Origin: Phlegmacium glaucopus | Taxonomy: Eukaryota > Basidiomycota > Agaricomycetes > Agaricales > Cortinariaceae | Assembly: GCA_015039465.1 (NCBI GenBank) | Contig: MU130601.1 | Span: 33,402-51,995 of the forward strand | DNA: 18,594 nucleotides | Direction of reading: 5' to 3' | Shown here: positions 1 to 8,142 of the stretch, piece by piece | How positions within the stretch are numbered: position 1 is the stretch's first letter | How the letters are laid out: each line of letters starts with the position of its first letter | Translations under genes and position numbers: made by a program | Notes under the pieces: model-generated | Told to the model about the DNA's origin: nothing | The model's input: the letters and a program-made list of their open reading frames with translations, nothing else | Databases searched by the model: none

Positions 1-124
1 GGAAAAAACGTATCACAAGACTTAACGAACTCTCGAGAAAGACGTTTACAAGTAACAGACTGAAATCTTGTAGATGTATAACTCGTAGTTCTCGTCTTAC
101 AAAAACCTCGAGGAACCGGAGGAA
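1..124. repeat. mirror (complemented but not reversed) copy of 6231-6353
   Basis: Reading left to right, each base from 2 to 124 is the Watson-Crick complement of the base at position +6229, so 2 pairs with 6231 and 124 with 6353. For example ATCACAAGACTTAACGAACT at 12-31 faces TAGTGTTCTGAATTGCTTGA at 6241-6260. I counted two mismatches in 123 (positions 4 and 101, both A where G is expected). A normal inverted repeat would run the other way. The source region encodes a sensible coiled coil on the minus strand, while this copy encodes nothing, so 6231-6353 is the original. The match ends exactly where the ordinary inverted repeat begins (124/125). Position 1 does not match. Confidence 0.93.
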
Positions 125-555
125 AAAATGCTGTTCAGAAAGCTAGGTCTCAGGTTTTACTGGAAAAATCTACCCTCTATCTTTTGAAGAAGGGGGTATA
201 TTCAGAACAGACTCTGAATCTTGTCTGCATTCTTGTTCAAGCTAGTGTCTCAGCTAAAAATATCATGGGTGTCATTAAGGCTGTTTTAGGTATTGCAGGA
301 ATAACTACAGTTGGAAACATCAGTCCTCGTACTGTAGCTCGAATTATCCAGGAGGGGTATATTGCAGCATGTATACAATTAGGCTTTGAGCTTGATAAAA
401 CAGAAGGTAAATTCCTCTTGCTATAATGCAAATAGTTTATAAACTATGTCATAGCTGTTACATTTGGCTCAGATGGAACAGGCCATAAAAACCTAAATTA
501 CAACTCTTGCTATGCTCACTATAAGGTTAGGGATGCTGATGGTGAACAAGCACAG
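125..555 (+). repeat. left arm of a 431-bp inverted repeat (copy of 5691-6121)
   Basis: The stretch is the reverse complement of 5691-6121 with no indels. I found one mismatch: T at 508 against C on the sense strand of the other arm (5738). That change is CpG to TpG and turns an Arg codon into Cys in the conserved block after DGTGH, so the right arm looks ancestral. The outer end joins the mirror segment at 124/125. The inner end (555/556) joins a GGTTCT array. Confidence 0.97.
125..555 (+). pseudogene. transposase fragment, second copy (two partial exons)
   Basis: This is the same coding segment as the minus-strand transposase at 6121-5691, here on the plus strand. Exon sequence runs from about 127 to 406, then a 48-nt intron at 407-454 (GTAAAT at the start, ATAG at the end), then exon 455-555. 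Splicing joins GAA G to CT GTT and yields TEAVTFGSDGTGHKNLN, the block carrying the presumed first catalytic aspartate. Reading through the intron instead stops after KFLLL, so the unspliced 80-residue frame is not a complete gene. Upstream coding sequence is replaced by the mirror segment and downstream by the GGTTCT array, so the copy cannot be functional. Confidence 0.8.
407..454 (+). other. spliceosomal intron in transposase fragment
   Basis: The 48-nt intron starts GTAAAT and ends CATAG. Removing it restores the frame across the conserved FGSDGTGHK block. The same intron lies at 5839-5792 on the minus strand in the other copy. Its presence in both shows the duplication was made from DNA, not from spliced RNA. 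Confidence 0.75.
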
Positions 556-590
556 CTGAACCAGAACTGAACCAAGAGAACCGGTTCTGT

Positions 591-682
<92 letters not shown>

Positions 683-957
683 AGAAAATGGGTCCTGAAC
701 CAAACTGAACTGAACTTTGGCATCCCTACTCAGGACCAAAAGGAAACTGGTGCATACTCAAACAAATCATCAACTCGCAGCTGCTGCTCTTCATTGAGCT
801 TTTCTTACTAATTTTGTGGCAGACCTGGAGCAAAGAGAGCTAGATTCTGCATCTGATTCAGAGGGTTCTGACTCAGATGATGATACATAGTACTGGGTAT
901 CCAAAAATTGAAAAAGAGGTAAAAGAATAAAAATGGAAGAACATGCCTAATTGGCAG
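556..957. other. spacer with hexamer array and a short acidic ORF end
   Basis: No complete gene is seen. The stretch starts with GAACC-rich sequence, a 12-bp palindrome and the GGTTCT array (separate entries). At about 799-888 a plus-strand frame reads AFLTNFVADLEQRE followed by an Asp/Ser-rich tail and a TAG stop. It is preceded in frame by TGA and could be the 3' end of an unidentified decayed gene. The remainder up to the transposon end at 958 is AT-rich and featureless. Confidence 0.4.
592..681. repeat. (GGTTCT)15 microsatellite
   Basis: There are fifteen perfect GGTTCT units, preceded by an interrupted unit at 583-591. The palindrome AGAACCGGTTCT (577-588) sits at the left edge. CTGAACC-type motifs flank both sides (556-575 and about 696-715), so the left flank can fold onto the array. 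The long Val/Leu, Arg/Thr and Asn/Gln frames here are translations of the repeat, not genes. Confidence 0.95.
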
Positions 958-975
958 TGGGGGTCGGCAATGTCA
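958..975 (+). repeat. left terminal inverted repeat
   Basis: TGGGGGTCGGCAATGTCA is followed by CACATATAGC and then a run of GTCAC pentamers (GTCACGTCACGTCACAC, about 998-1014). It pairs with 7673-7656. Confidence 0.6.
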
Positions 976-1216
976 CATATAGCTGTGGCAATGTTTTGTC
1001 ACGTCACGTCACACAACCAGTCACAAAACCTGGTACAACATGTTTTCACTGAGTTCTGCACTGTTTCACAAGATTTTTTCACTGTATAAAGCATGATATG
1101 GTATAGTTATAAGCTGTAAAACACTTTCAGATGCTCAGAGGTAGAAATAGTACCTAGAATATGGTTCAAAAATGATAACAAGTAGAAATCTTCATCTAAC
1201 TAGCATTACTAAATTA

Positions 1217-2611
1217 CTATTCATCCTCCCAGCCACTATTCTCATCTGAGGAGTGAAAATCATTATATCCATCAAATACCTCTCCTTCATCTTCATTCTG
1301 TATTCCAGGATCTACATATTTTGGTGAAAATTTCCATTCTCCCTTGTTATATGATCTGATTGCTGCTTTGATAGCTTCTCTCTTCTCTGCAACTTTTGAC
1401 TTGCTGTTAATTGTGCCAAGATTTGGAGCACCTGCTTTCTTGAAAGCATGAAAATGATCCTTCAGTTTTTCTTCTTTCAGCTTGTCAATCTCATCCTCCT
1501 TGAAAATTAGTGCAACTTTGGAAATACGATCTGCAACTTGAACTGCACGTTCTGTACGCTTTGTTTTAGCAGCTACCTTCTTGGCAATTTTCTCCTCAGT
1601 ATGCTGAGCAATTCCTTCAAGACGCTCCTTCTTGGAAGTATCTCTCTCTCTTGAAACTGCTCAGATATATTGATGAGTTGTATCTGAGAACATTTCATTC
1701 ATAAATGCCCCAGTATTGTTCCGGAAGAACATTGTCTGTGCATTGTATTGTAGAAGAGTAAGTTGAGGTTGACGCCGCATCAGAACACGGAATGATCCCA
1801 GTGCTCCTTCATTAATATCATTAGTTGAAGGCATCCATGCTAAATCTCTTTCTTCCTGTGTAACCTCATCAATTAAGCCACCAGGTGCAAATTCAGATGT
1901 GAAATGCTTCCCAGGTCACCAGTGCTCCAGTACAGAATGCAACTAAAGCTGGCTTAAGATGTGGAAAATCAGGTGCAAGCTTATTGATTTTATCAATAAC
2001 CTCCTGTGAATGCCAAGGTGTGCCATCAAAGGTCCCAACTGTATGTGAAACATGTTCACCAACCAGAAATGTAGGATCTTCTATAATTTGCACCAAAAAT
2101 GACTCAATCTTTTTATGCAAGGGTCCAAGGTTTAGAGCATTTAAACTTGCATCTTTTCACATTGCTCTCATATAGGGATGGCTAACTGCTTGAGAATAAA
2201 GAGCCAAAACAGCAAGTTCTGTTCTAGTTGGAATATCATGAAGGGCTTTCCACAAATTTTCCTCCATATGGCTATAACGTGCATGCTCCTTTTTGTCTTT
2301 TGCATATTTAAGATATTCAACAAATTTTTCATGGTGGAGTGTTAATGCTGCTGCAGCCTCACAATGGGATTGAAAATGTGTATTGGACATATCAGGAAAG
2401 GTAAATTTTTTGCCTACTTTTGTTTCCCACCAGGTACAGAATTGATCATGATGCCCAGATTTGTCATTTTTGTTGTTCAAGATATCACCTGCAAGTTTTG
2501 TTGCTTTAATACCACCTTGTGAGGAATTTTTAACAGCTCATTGGGCAGCCTCAGAATCATTTTTGTCTTCTTTAGCAGCCTCCTGAATTATGGCTTCATT
2601 GAATTTGTTTG
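1217..2611 (-). pseudogene. transposase, C-terminal half
   Basis: Read from 2611 down to the TAG at 1217-1219, the frame gives blocks I recognise from a repetitive basidiomycete transposase family: LAGDILNNKNDKSG, FPDMSNTHFQSHCEAAA, SHPYMRAM, LNALNLGPLHKKI, SEFAPGGLIDE, and RDLAWMPSTNDINEGALGSF. The Glu in NEGALG is a candidate third catalytic acid of an RNase H-like fold (inference). The C-terminus is basic then acidic. Damage is clear: in-frame TGA at 2538-2540, 2157-2159 and 1661-1663, and a frameshift near 1900 between TWEAFH and SEFAPGG. The TGA in SHPYMRAM*KD falls where the family as I recall it has Arg. The N-terminal half lies at 5211-6769, beyond an insertion. Confidence 0.82.
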
Positions 2612-2636
2612 AAAAAAAAAAAAAAAAAAAAAAAAA
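2612..2636. repeat. A25 homopolymer at insertion junction
   Basis: Twenty-five consecutive A on the plus strand sit where transposase coding sequence stops and unrelated sequence starts. If this were a retroposon tail, the retrotransposed unit would have to lie to its left, where the minus-strand transposase is, so it does not fit a simple tail of the inserted DNA. Confidence 0.9.
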
Positions 2637-3521
2637 GACCAAGACCCAACCCTGGATTTGCCGCTAATGCCACTGCCACTGCAGCAGCAGCAGGCTATCT
2701 CAATTCCAAACTATAACCACAGCTCTGCATTCACCAATTGTAACATCACTGAGAACTCTTTCCACAATCACCATCTGATACATCCAGACCCGATACTAAA
2801 ACCGAAGATGACACCGATAGTGACATTGATATGGATTAGATGAATCTGGAGGAAGATAATGGACCCTTCCATGGTATGTACCTCATCTATACATTTGATT
2901 GTCACAAACCATTATTCATATCTTTGCCTAGGCTTGGAGCTTATAAATGGGGTTATCTGGGTGGGTTGTGAGGCTCACTGAAGGTAAGTATTTTCTTTTT
3001 ATCCTCGCCATGTTTGGAATAGCTTGGATTTGATTTAAACCCAGATAGGACCTAGCTGCCCTTGAGTACAATGAGTCTGAAACCTAGGGTAAGTCTCGAA
3101 TTTTTTAATTGCCAAGATATATTCATTTTACATTCTTAGTATTTGTCAATGTATTGTCAATCAATTGAAATTTTACCATACCTTGCCACAAAATACTTGC
3201 AGTGCAAAGCATGGACAGGCAGAACTTGTAGCAGAGAGCTTGAGTAAGGACTTTTGTGGGCAGTCTGTTTAACCAATGATAGACACATCCATGATATCTT
3301 ACAAAAGGCACTTGGATCCGTGCTTCATCTCGTCCTATCTCAACTGTAACATCGTCTGGACTCTGGTGGTAAGGAACCACCACCCAACAAAACCTGATCA
3401 GACCCAGAAATGGAGGAAAATCTAGAGGACATTCGTAATTGCTGGAACATAGCCTGGTCAGAAGTGGCCATACATGCCATGTGCAGATCAAGAATTGTAT
3501 CCGGGTTCAAAGACAATATAT
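2637..3521. other. unassigned sequence, possible gene remnants
   Basis: A plus-strand frame at about 2650-2843 begins with a CAG-rich (Gln/Ala) stretch. In another frame, a stretch around 2780-2840 reads as acidic DTKTEDDTDSDIDMD. Donor-like GGTATGT (2873) and GGTAAGT (2984) follow, so it may be an exon of a dead gene. The open minus frame at 3491-3123 (122 residues, no ATG start, no family recognised) is not convincing as a gene. Confidence 0.25.
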
Positions 3522-3787
3522 TGTTGGAATATTTTTAGTGCGAGCTGAAACGTATTGATAATGGACCCTAGTAGATAGTTAGGAATACTCACCAATAGCA
3601 GATACGGCTCATAGATAGTTATCAACTACCCAGAGTATGTAGAGTTGTATAAGTAGTAGACTGCTGAGGATGGAATTCCTCATTGGTTTGAACAAATACA
3701 TACCGTATTCCCCCTCCAGATCTAAGCTTGCAGTGTTAGCACTCTCGTCCGGTTATTGTACTTCAACCCGATCCCCAAATTTCAACA
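3522..3787. mobile_element. candidate solo LTR (266 bp)
   Basis: The segment begins TGTTGGAA and ends TTTCAACA, giving 7 of 8 complementary terminal bases with the TG...CA ends typical of LTRs. Inside is a TATA-like GTATAAGTAG (about 3648) and a pyrimidine-rich stretch (about 3709). The heptamer ATATTGT occurs across both edges (3518-3524 and 3787-3793), but no clean 5-bp target duplication outside TG...CA is present. No matching second LTR was found, hence solo if real. Confidence 0.45.
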
Positions 3788-4155
3788 TATTGTAAGGAAG
3801 GACAAACAGTTAGGCACGGATCACAACAGGCAAGTCATGTGATGAATGTCATGCAACATGCGCGTCGCTCATTTGGGGTATTACAGCTTTCATTGTCTCA
3901 ATTGTGTGGCACCATTATTTAGAATACATATAAATAGTAGAAATGTATGTACAACATATAGAGAAGCCCCCGTTTTGTATCCCAACAGCAAATTGTACAC
4001 CACTTGTTGGACCTTGTGGGACAAGGCTAAGGCTACTGTAGTATAGCTGAAACCCTACCCAGCTGTCCCGTTTGATCTACCAAGCCATTTCCCAACCCAC
4101 AGTCCTTAACTATCTTACAATATATGCGATAGAAGAGCGGTGATTATATCACTCT
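3788..4155. other. no gene seen
   Basis: An open plus frame at 3846-4046 lacks any recognisable motif. I see no repeats or RNA gene here. Confidence 0.4.
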
Positions 4156-4365
4156 TCATTTCAAAGCCTCCCCTTCTTCATAATCCTCCTCCGATGGTCT
4201 CTTTGCTCGCTTGACGATAGCCCAATAAAGTGGGGTGTAATTCTCAATAAATTTCTCTTGTAAAATTGCAGAGAATGAAACTATATTGTAGGACAAATGA
4301 CTCATTCCCATCGAGATTACCTGAACAACAGTGCTGTAACATCCCTTTTTACTGCATATAAAAAT
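4156..4365 (-). pseudogene. short fragment with an ankyrin-like TPLYWAIV motif
   Basis: An open minus-strand stretch of about 69 codons ends at TGA 4156-4158. It contains ENYTPLYWAIVKR followed by an acidic tail, SEEDYEEGEALK. The TPLYWAIV core resembles the start of an ankyrin helix pair, which is a weak inference from a single motif. It is flanked by LTR-like repeats and has no start context, so I treat it as a carried gene scrap. Confidence 0.25.
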
Positions 4366-4431
4366 TTATTTTGGGTATTTGTTCCTCTTCTCAAAAATTT
4401 CAATCATATTGTGGATGTTAGGGGACACCCA

Positions 4432-4610
4432 ATTTTCAACTGAACTACTGAACCCTGCCTCAGTCCCGATCCCAAACCAACTCCCAATTCAACTCCTGAA
4501 TCTACACCTGACTGTGGCTTGGTACATTCCACCTCACCCACAAAACTGACCCAAACCCAAACCAACTCCCAAATCTCAATCTGCCCAACTCCCAATCCCA
4601 ATTCAACTTC
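4432..4610. repeat. C-rich low-complexity tract
   Basis: The tract is made of irregular CCCAAACCAACTCCCAAT-like words on the plus strand and is followed by a TTTTATT-rich run (4609-4632). The 65-residue Gly/Val-rich minus frame through it is a product of composition. Confidence 0.6.
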
Positions 4611-4641
4611 TTATTTTATTATTTTATTTTATCCAAGGGGG

Positions 4642-4897
4642 TGTTGGGATCAAAATCCCGGACCACTACCCAGTTAGTTAGTCCCAGCTGGAGGCCCCTA
4701 TTTTTTTTTCTGACCCCTAAGTAGAGAGGTCTGAAAAGACAATTCCCAGAATTATTATAACTATTGGACTTGAGAAAAATACCCTACATAGCTATAGAAT
4801 ACATATCACAATATTGTACTGCACAAAATTCCTGGAAATCCAAGGATCAATATCAGATCAGGTGCAATCAATTATCAGCCTAGTCACCCACACAACA
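4642..4897 (+). mobile_element. candidate LTR preceded by polypurine tract
   Basis: AAGGGGG (4635-4641) directly precedes TGTTGGGATC. A polypurine tract abutting a 3' LTR looks like this. The best partner end is CACAACA at 4891-4897, giving TGTTG...CAACA termini and 256 bp. No retrotransposon coding domain is visible upstream, and the sequence differs from the 3522-3787 candidate. Confidence 0.35.
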
Positions 4898-5210
4898 AAA
4901 TCCACCACAGACTAATTACCACAAAAACTCTTGATGACGGAGCCTGCTAAAAAGGTATGTAAATCAGCAGCTTTGTGTGCTTTGAGGTACACTCATATCC
5001 TACCAAGGTACCTGTCCTCAACAATGATGGGCATGTGGTGTGTCCTGATTGTGAGACTTGAGTCCACTGTGGGACTGTTGGCCTTGCATTCATCCTTGTT
5101 GCTAAGTTCATCCTTGCCTTCATACTCATTGTCATTGTCCTCGTTACCTTCATCCTCGTCACTCTTGTCATCAGCAGCAAGGTTTTGGTGATCTTGTTCA
5201 GTCTCAGAAG
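4898..5210 (-). other. acidic reading frame fused to the transposase fragment
   Basis: At the point where transposase similarity ends, the alternative minus frame reads ESSFHASETEQDHQNLAADD and then a run rich in Asp and Glu (about 5175-5080), ending at TGA near 4997. It is either an acidic tail of a variant transposase reached by frameshift or part of the inserted DNA. Confidence 0.3.
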
Positions 5211-5690
5211 CATGAAAAGAGCTCTCTCCTCATGCAATGATAGATTTTCAAATGCATCTTGACCAAGATCAGGTTGAAAGCTCTGCCAACATCTGCTGAC
5301 ATGAAAAGCTGAACTCTGAACAGATACCATCAAGGTTGATCCAATCGCACAAGCGTCTTCCACCATTTCTTTATGTGCAGAAAGAAAAAAAGGCATAAGC
5401 TCTTCATTTGTATCATCAATAATCCTCCTTTTACCAAGTACCTGGTGAACTGCTTCTGTTTTCTTCTTCCCCATCAAGTCATAATCTTTTTTTTCTTTAG
5501 CACAGTGATCTGCATGCATTCCTGCAAGCTTTGAATAGACATTGATAAGACATGTGAAGCTACTTTGTTCTTTGGCAAGTGGACTATCATTGTAAATATC
5601 AAATATTTTCTGCAATTGATCATCCCAGTCCCTCATAACTTGCTCACTGCTTCCATCTAAGGATCTCTGAAGCCCTAGAAAGCATGTGAC

Positions 5691-6121
5691 CTGTGCTTGT
5701 TCACCATCAGCATCCCTAACCTTATAGTGAGCATAGCGAGAGTTGTAATTTAGGTTTTTATGGCCTGTTCCATCTGAGCCAAATGTAACAGCTATGACAT
5801 AGTTTATAAACTATTTGCATTATAGCAAGAGGAATTTACCTTCTGTTTTATCAAGCTCAAAGCCTAATTGTATACATGCTGCAATATACCCCTCCTGGAT
5901 AATTCGAGCTACAGTACGAGGACTGATGTTTCCAACTGTAGTTATTCCTGCAATACCTAAAACAGCCTTAATGACACCCATGATATTTTTAGCTGAGACA
6001 CTAGCTTGAACAAGAATGCAGACAAGATTCAGAGTCTGTTCTGAATATACCCCCTTCTTCAAAAGATAGAGGGTAGATTTTTCCAGTAAAACCTGAGACC
6101 TAGCTTTCTGAACAGCATTTT
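5691..6121 (-). repeat. right arm of the 431-bp inverted repeat
   Basis: It pairs with 125-555, and the sum of paired coordinates is always 6246. This arm sits inside continuous transposase sequence on both sides, so it is the donor, and the left arm is the derived copy. Confidence 0.97.
5792..5839 (-). other. spliceosomal intron in transposase
   Basis: The minus-strand GTAAAT...CATAG intron of 48 nt is identical to that at 407-454. Its removal joins TE to AVTFGSDGTGH in frame. Confidence 0.75.
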
Positions 6122-6230
6122 ACTTGACTGCTATAGCCCTTGCACATTTTCACTTTAGATTGTATACCTCTGACTTAGAGCCTTTCAATGCACTTTGTGA
6201 TGATTTCAGCTTTTCACAAGTATATGCAAG

Positions 6231-6353
6231 CTCTTTTGCATAGTGTTCTGAATTGCTTGAGAGCTCTTTCTGCAAATGTTCATTGTCTGACTTTAGAACA
6301 TCTACATATTGAGCATCAAGAGCAGAATGCTTTTGGAGCTCCTTGGCCTCCTT
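6231..6353 (-). repeat. source of the mirror copy at 2-124
   Basis: This segment of the coiled-coil part of the transposase gene reappears at 2-124 complemented but in the same left-to-right order. Nothing in its own sequence (no purine tract, no palindrome) explains this. Confidence 0.93.
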
Positions 6354-6769
6354 CATTATTTTCTGCTTATATTCCACCAACTCAGCAACTGTTTCCTTAA
6401 GAACAGCTTTGCCTTTACTGGCATGCTGCCAAGCACAACATTCATTTCGCAACTGGCAATAAAGATCTTTGTAACAATCTTTTTCAACTTCAAGTGCAGA
6501 TCTTAACTGCTCAATATATTTTTGAGCATTCTCCAGAAGCTCTGAGAATTTAGAACACTGCTCATGAGACTTTTCTAGCTCAACTTCAAGAGAAGTAATT
6601 TGAGCCTCCATATCTGCAGTTGCTGCTGATATTGAATTACTGTACTCTCAAAGTTTGCAGAAGCAGAAGCTGAAGCTGAAGCTGCAGGATCTTTTAGAAG
6701 GTTAGCATCTCTTGCCTTTTGGAGATTTTCAAGGTTAGCTGTTTGGGCTTGAGCTCCCTTTGGGGGCAT

Positions 6770-7655
6770 GACTGGTCAAAAGGTAAAAATGTGAGGAAAT
6801 TTGGTGAATTGTAACTGTAGATTGGAGTTTGGAACAGTTAGAGCTTTAATATACTTGAGAAACATAAGGAAATTAAAACTTACATGTTTTTAGATATCAA
6901 GAACTGCAATACCAGGATATCAGTCCAATCAGATCAAGATCAGATCAAGATCAGAGCTAAATATTGAAGGCTAAGTATAATTTAGAGGTAGAATAGGCTT
7001 GTTTACCAACACTATATGACTAAATGAACAATATTTGATAGCTAGGACAGATGAGAGAACAATATGGTGGAGGTAGAAGTGAAAGGAAGTCAGATTGGTG
7101 GATGAGAGCTGCTTACAAAGCAGCTGTCAGGCTGAATTTGGCAGTACAAACAGAAATTGTCTATAGACACTATCAGGAACTCAATATGGTGCTTCAGTCC
7201 AATAACAAAGTATCATTTTTTCATCAATCTGGATAATATCTCTTGATCAAAATATTTTTCCTTATTTTTTAAACCTTCCTTTTATGGAAATTACACTGCT
7301 ATCTTCACTAAAATTTATTATGTAAAAAAAGTAATCAAGAGGAATTAAAGTTCCATACATAAGAAACATTTTATCTCACCAGAGCCTGTTGTTTAAATGG
7401 CTTCCTGCAGAGTCTATAAAGCTTCAATTTTAGCTTTTTTAATTTAGCACTTTTGGCAGGGATTACTGTCACTCAGTAACATCTATACCTCCTACAAACA
7501 TTTAAAACCTCAAATTAAATTGTTTTGATACTTATGATGTAATAAAACCACCCAGGCTGGGTTGCAAGCCATTGTGGAAAGCACAATTTCCATGGGTCAC
7601 TTATTTGAGGGTGACCGTGATGTCACTCTGTGATGTTATGGTATGTCACACTGCC
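6770..7655. other. 5' region of the transposon, no convincing gene
   Basis: The sequence is AT-rich and lies upstream of the transposase start. One open plus frame (7051-7236, starting MREQYGGGRSERKSDWWMRA) has an ATG and 61 codons but no recognisable family, and its orientation opposes the transposase. It could be a remnant. Toward the right end, GTGAC/GTCAC pentamers cluster at 7612-7650. Confidence 0.4.
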
Positions 7656-7673
7656 TGAGATTGCTGACCCCCA
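7656..7673 (-). repeat. right terminal inverted repeat
   Basis: On the minus strand it reads TGGGGGTCAGCAATCTCA, 16 of 18 identical to 958-975. It is flanked outward by ATCAATGGCAGTG, which resembles the left flank AATTGGCAGTG. Confidence 0.6.
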
Positions 7674-8142
7674 TCAATGGCAGTGATTGCTGACTTGAAA
7701 TCTGAATGACCTTTTTTTTATTGCACACTTTGCACACATATTTTACCATGTTTTGTTTCTGTAGCATTTACAATGCTATAGAAGCAATTTAATAAATGGA
7801 GTCATGTGACTATTTTAAGTTGGCTCGCATAACTGAGCATGCCGTGCCTGCCGACTGAGCCCAACTTGGTGCAGCACACAACCTTACATAACCGCTAGTG
7901 CTACCACCATGTTACCACAGACCCCCACTGAATTCCTTATAACTTCCCCAAAATTACTGTCCACTGGTCTTCCCTCCAAAAATATACTACATATGACACC
8001 ACTTGCATGCTTTTTCTGCCATCACAGAAGGATCTCGTGTAGTCCTCCGTTACTAGGTAGTGGTGAGAATACATGCAAGTCAGTATTTTTCATTCGTTTC
8101 TTGATGTTTATGAAGCTAACAATAGGCCGGGTTCCCTAGACA
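7674..8142. other. intergenic sequence
   Basis: No gene is recognised. An open frame starts at ATG 7909 (MLPQTPTEFLITSPKLLSTG) but looks compositional and overlaps nothing conserved. The stretch separates the left transposon from the Glu-rich frame downstream. Confidence 0.35.

Larger units (their letters stand above)
2637..5210. mobile_element. composite insertion splitting the transposase gene
   Basis: Recognisable transposase sequence ends on the right at about 5211 (frame ...HEERALFM, minus strand) and resumes on the left at 2611. The 2.6 kb between includes two LTR-like segments, a C-rich low-complexity block, an A25 edge and small gene scraps. The central part of the transposase, which should lie between LSLHEERALF and the NEAIIQEAA segment, is absent. 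The event was therefore a replacement or an insertion followed by deletion, not a clean insertion. Confidence 0.55.
5211..6769 (-). pseudogene. transposase, N-terminal half
   Basis: The ATG is at 6769-6767 (MPPKGAQAQTANLENLQKAR). A Ser/Ala run and a long coiled coil (from MEAQITSLEVELEKSHEQC at 6611) follow. Then come KKGVYSEQTLNLVC, a 48-nt intron at 5839-5792, the block FGSDGTGHKNLNYNSRYAHY, QVTCFLGLQRSLDGSSEQV, and GMHADHCAKEKKDYDLM. The Asp of DGTGH and of ADHCAKE are candidate first and second catalytic acids (inference). Damage: a frameshift between about 6645 and 6611, TGA at 6150-6152 and TAA at 6120-6122. The gene continues as the C-terminal half at 2611-1217, with the central region lost. 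Confidence 0.8.
958..7673 (-). mobile_element. decayed DNA transposon with terminal inverted repeats, nested insertion inside
   Basis: The ends are imperfect inverted repeats: TGGGGGTCGGCAATGTCA at 958-975 and, on the minus strand, TGGGGGTCAGCAATCTCA at 7673-7656 (16 of 18 identical). Just inside each end, GTCAC/GTGAC pentamers are repeated (about 973-1025 and 7612-7650), as expected for transposase binding sites. A possible target-site duplication TGGCAGTG lies at 952-959 and 7678-7685, though it overlaps the left terminal repeat by two bases. The only recognisable transposase gene inside runs on the minus strand, 6769 to 1217, interrupted by about 2.6 kb of other repeats. I recognise the protein family from basidiomycete genomes but have no secure superfamily name for it. 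Confidence 0.65.

Noticed and set aside
184..426. 80-residue ORF present twice (184-426 plus and 5820-6062 minus) as a small conserved gene
   Set aside because: It starts at TTG and its C-terminus is translated intron. It is an internal exon segment of the transposase, duplicated by the inverted repeat.
493..811. Val/Leu, Asn/Gln and Arg/Thr repeat proteins
   Set aside because: They are translations of the GGTTCT array in different frames, with no start context or conserved flank.
2612..2636. Poly(A) tail of a LINE, SINE or processed pseudogene
   Set aside because: The polarity is wrong for the inserted DNA, and the transposase copies keep an intron.
3123..3491. 122-residue minus-strand ORF as a gene
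   Set aside because: It starts at TTG with no motif and lies between LTR-like repeats and gene scraps, so I described it only as part of an unassigned stretch.
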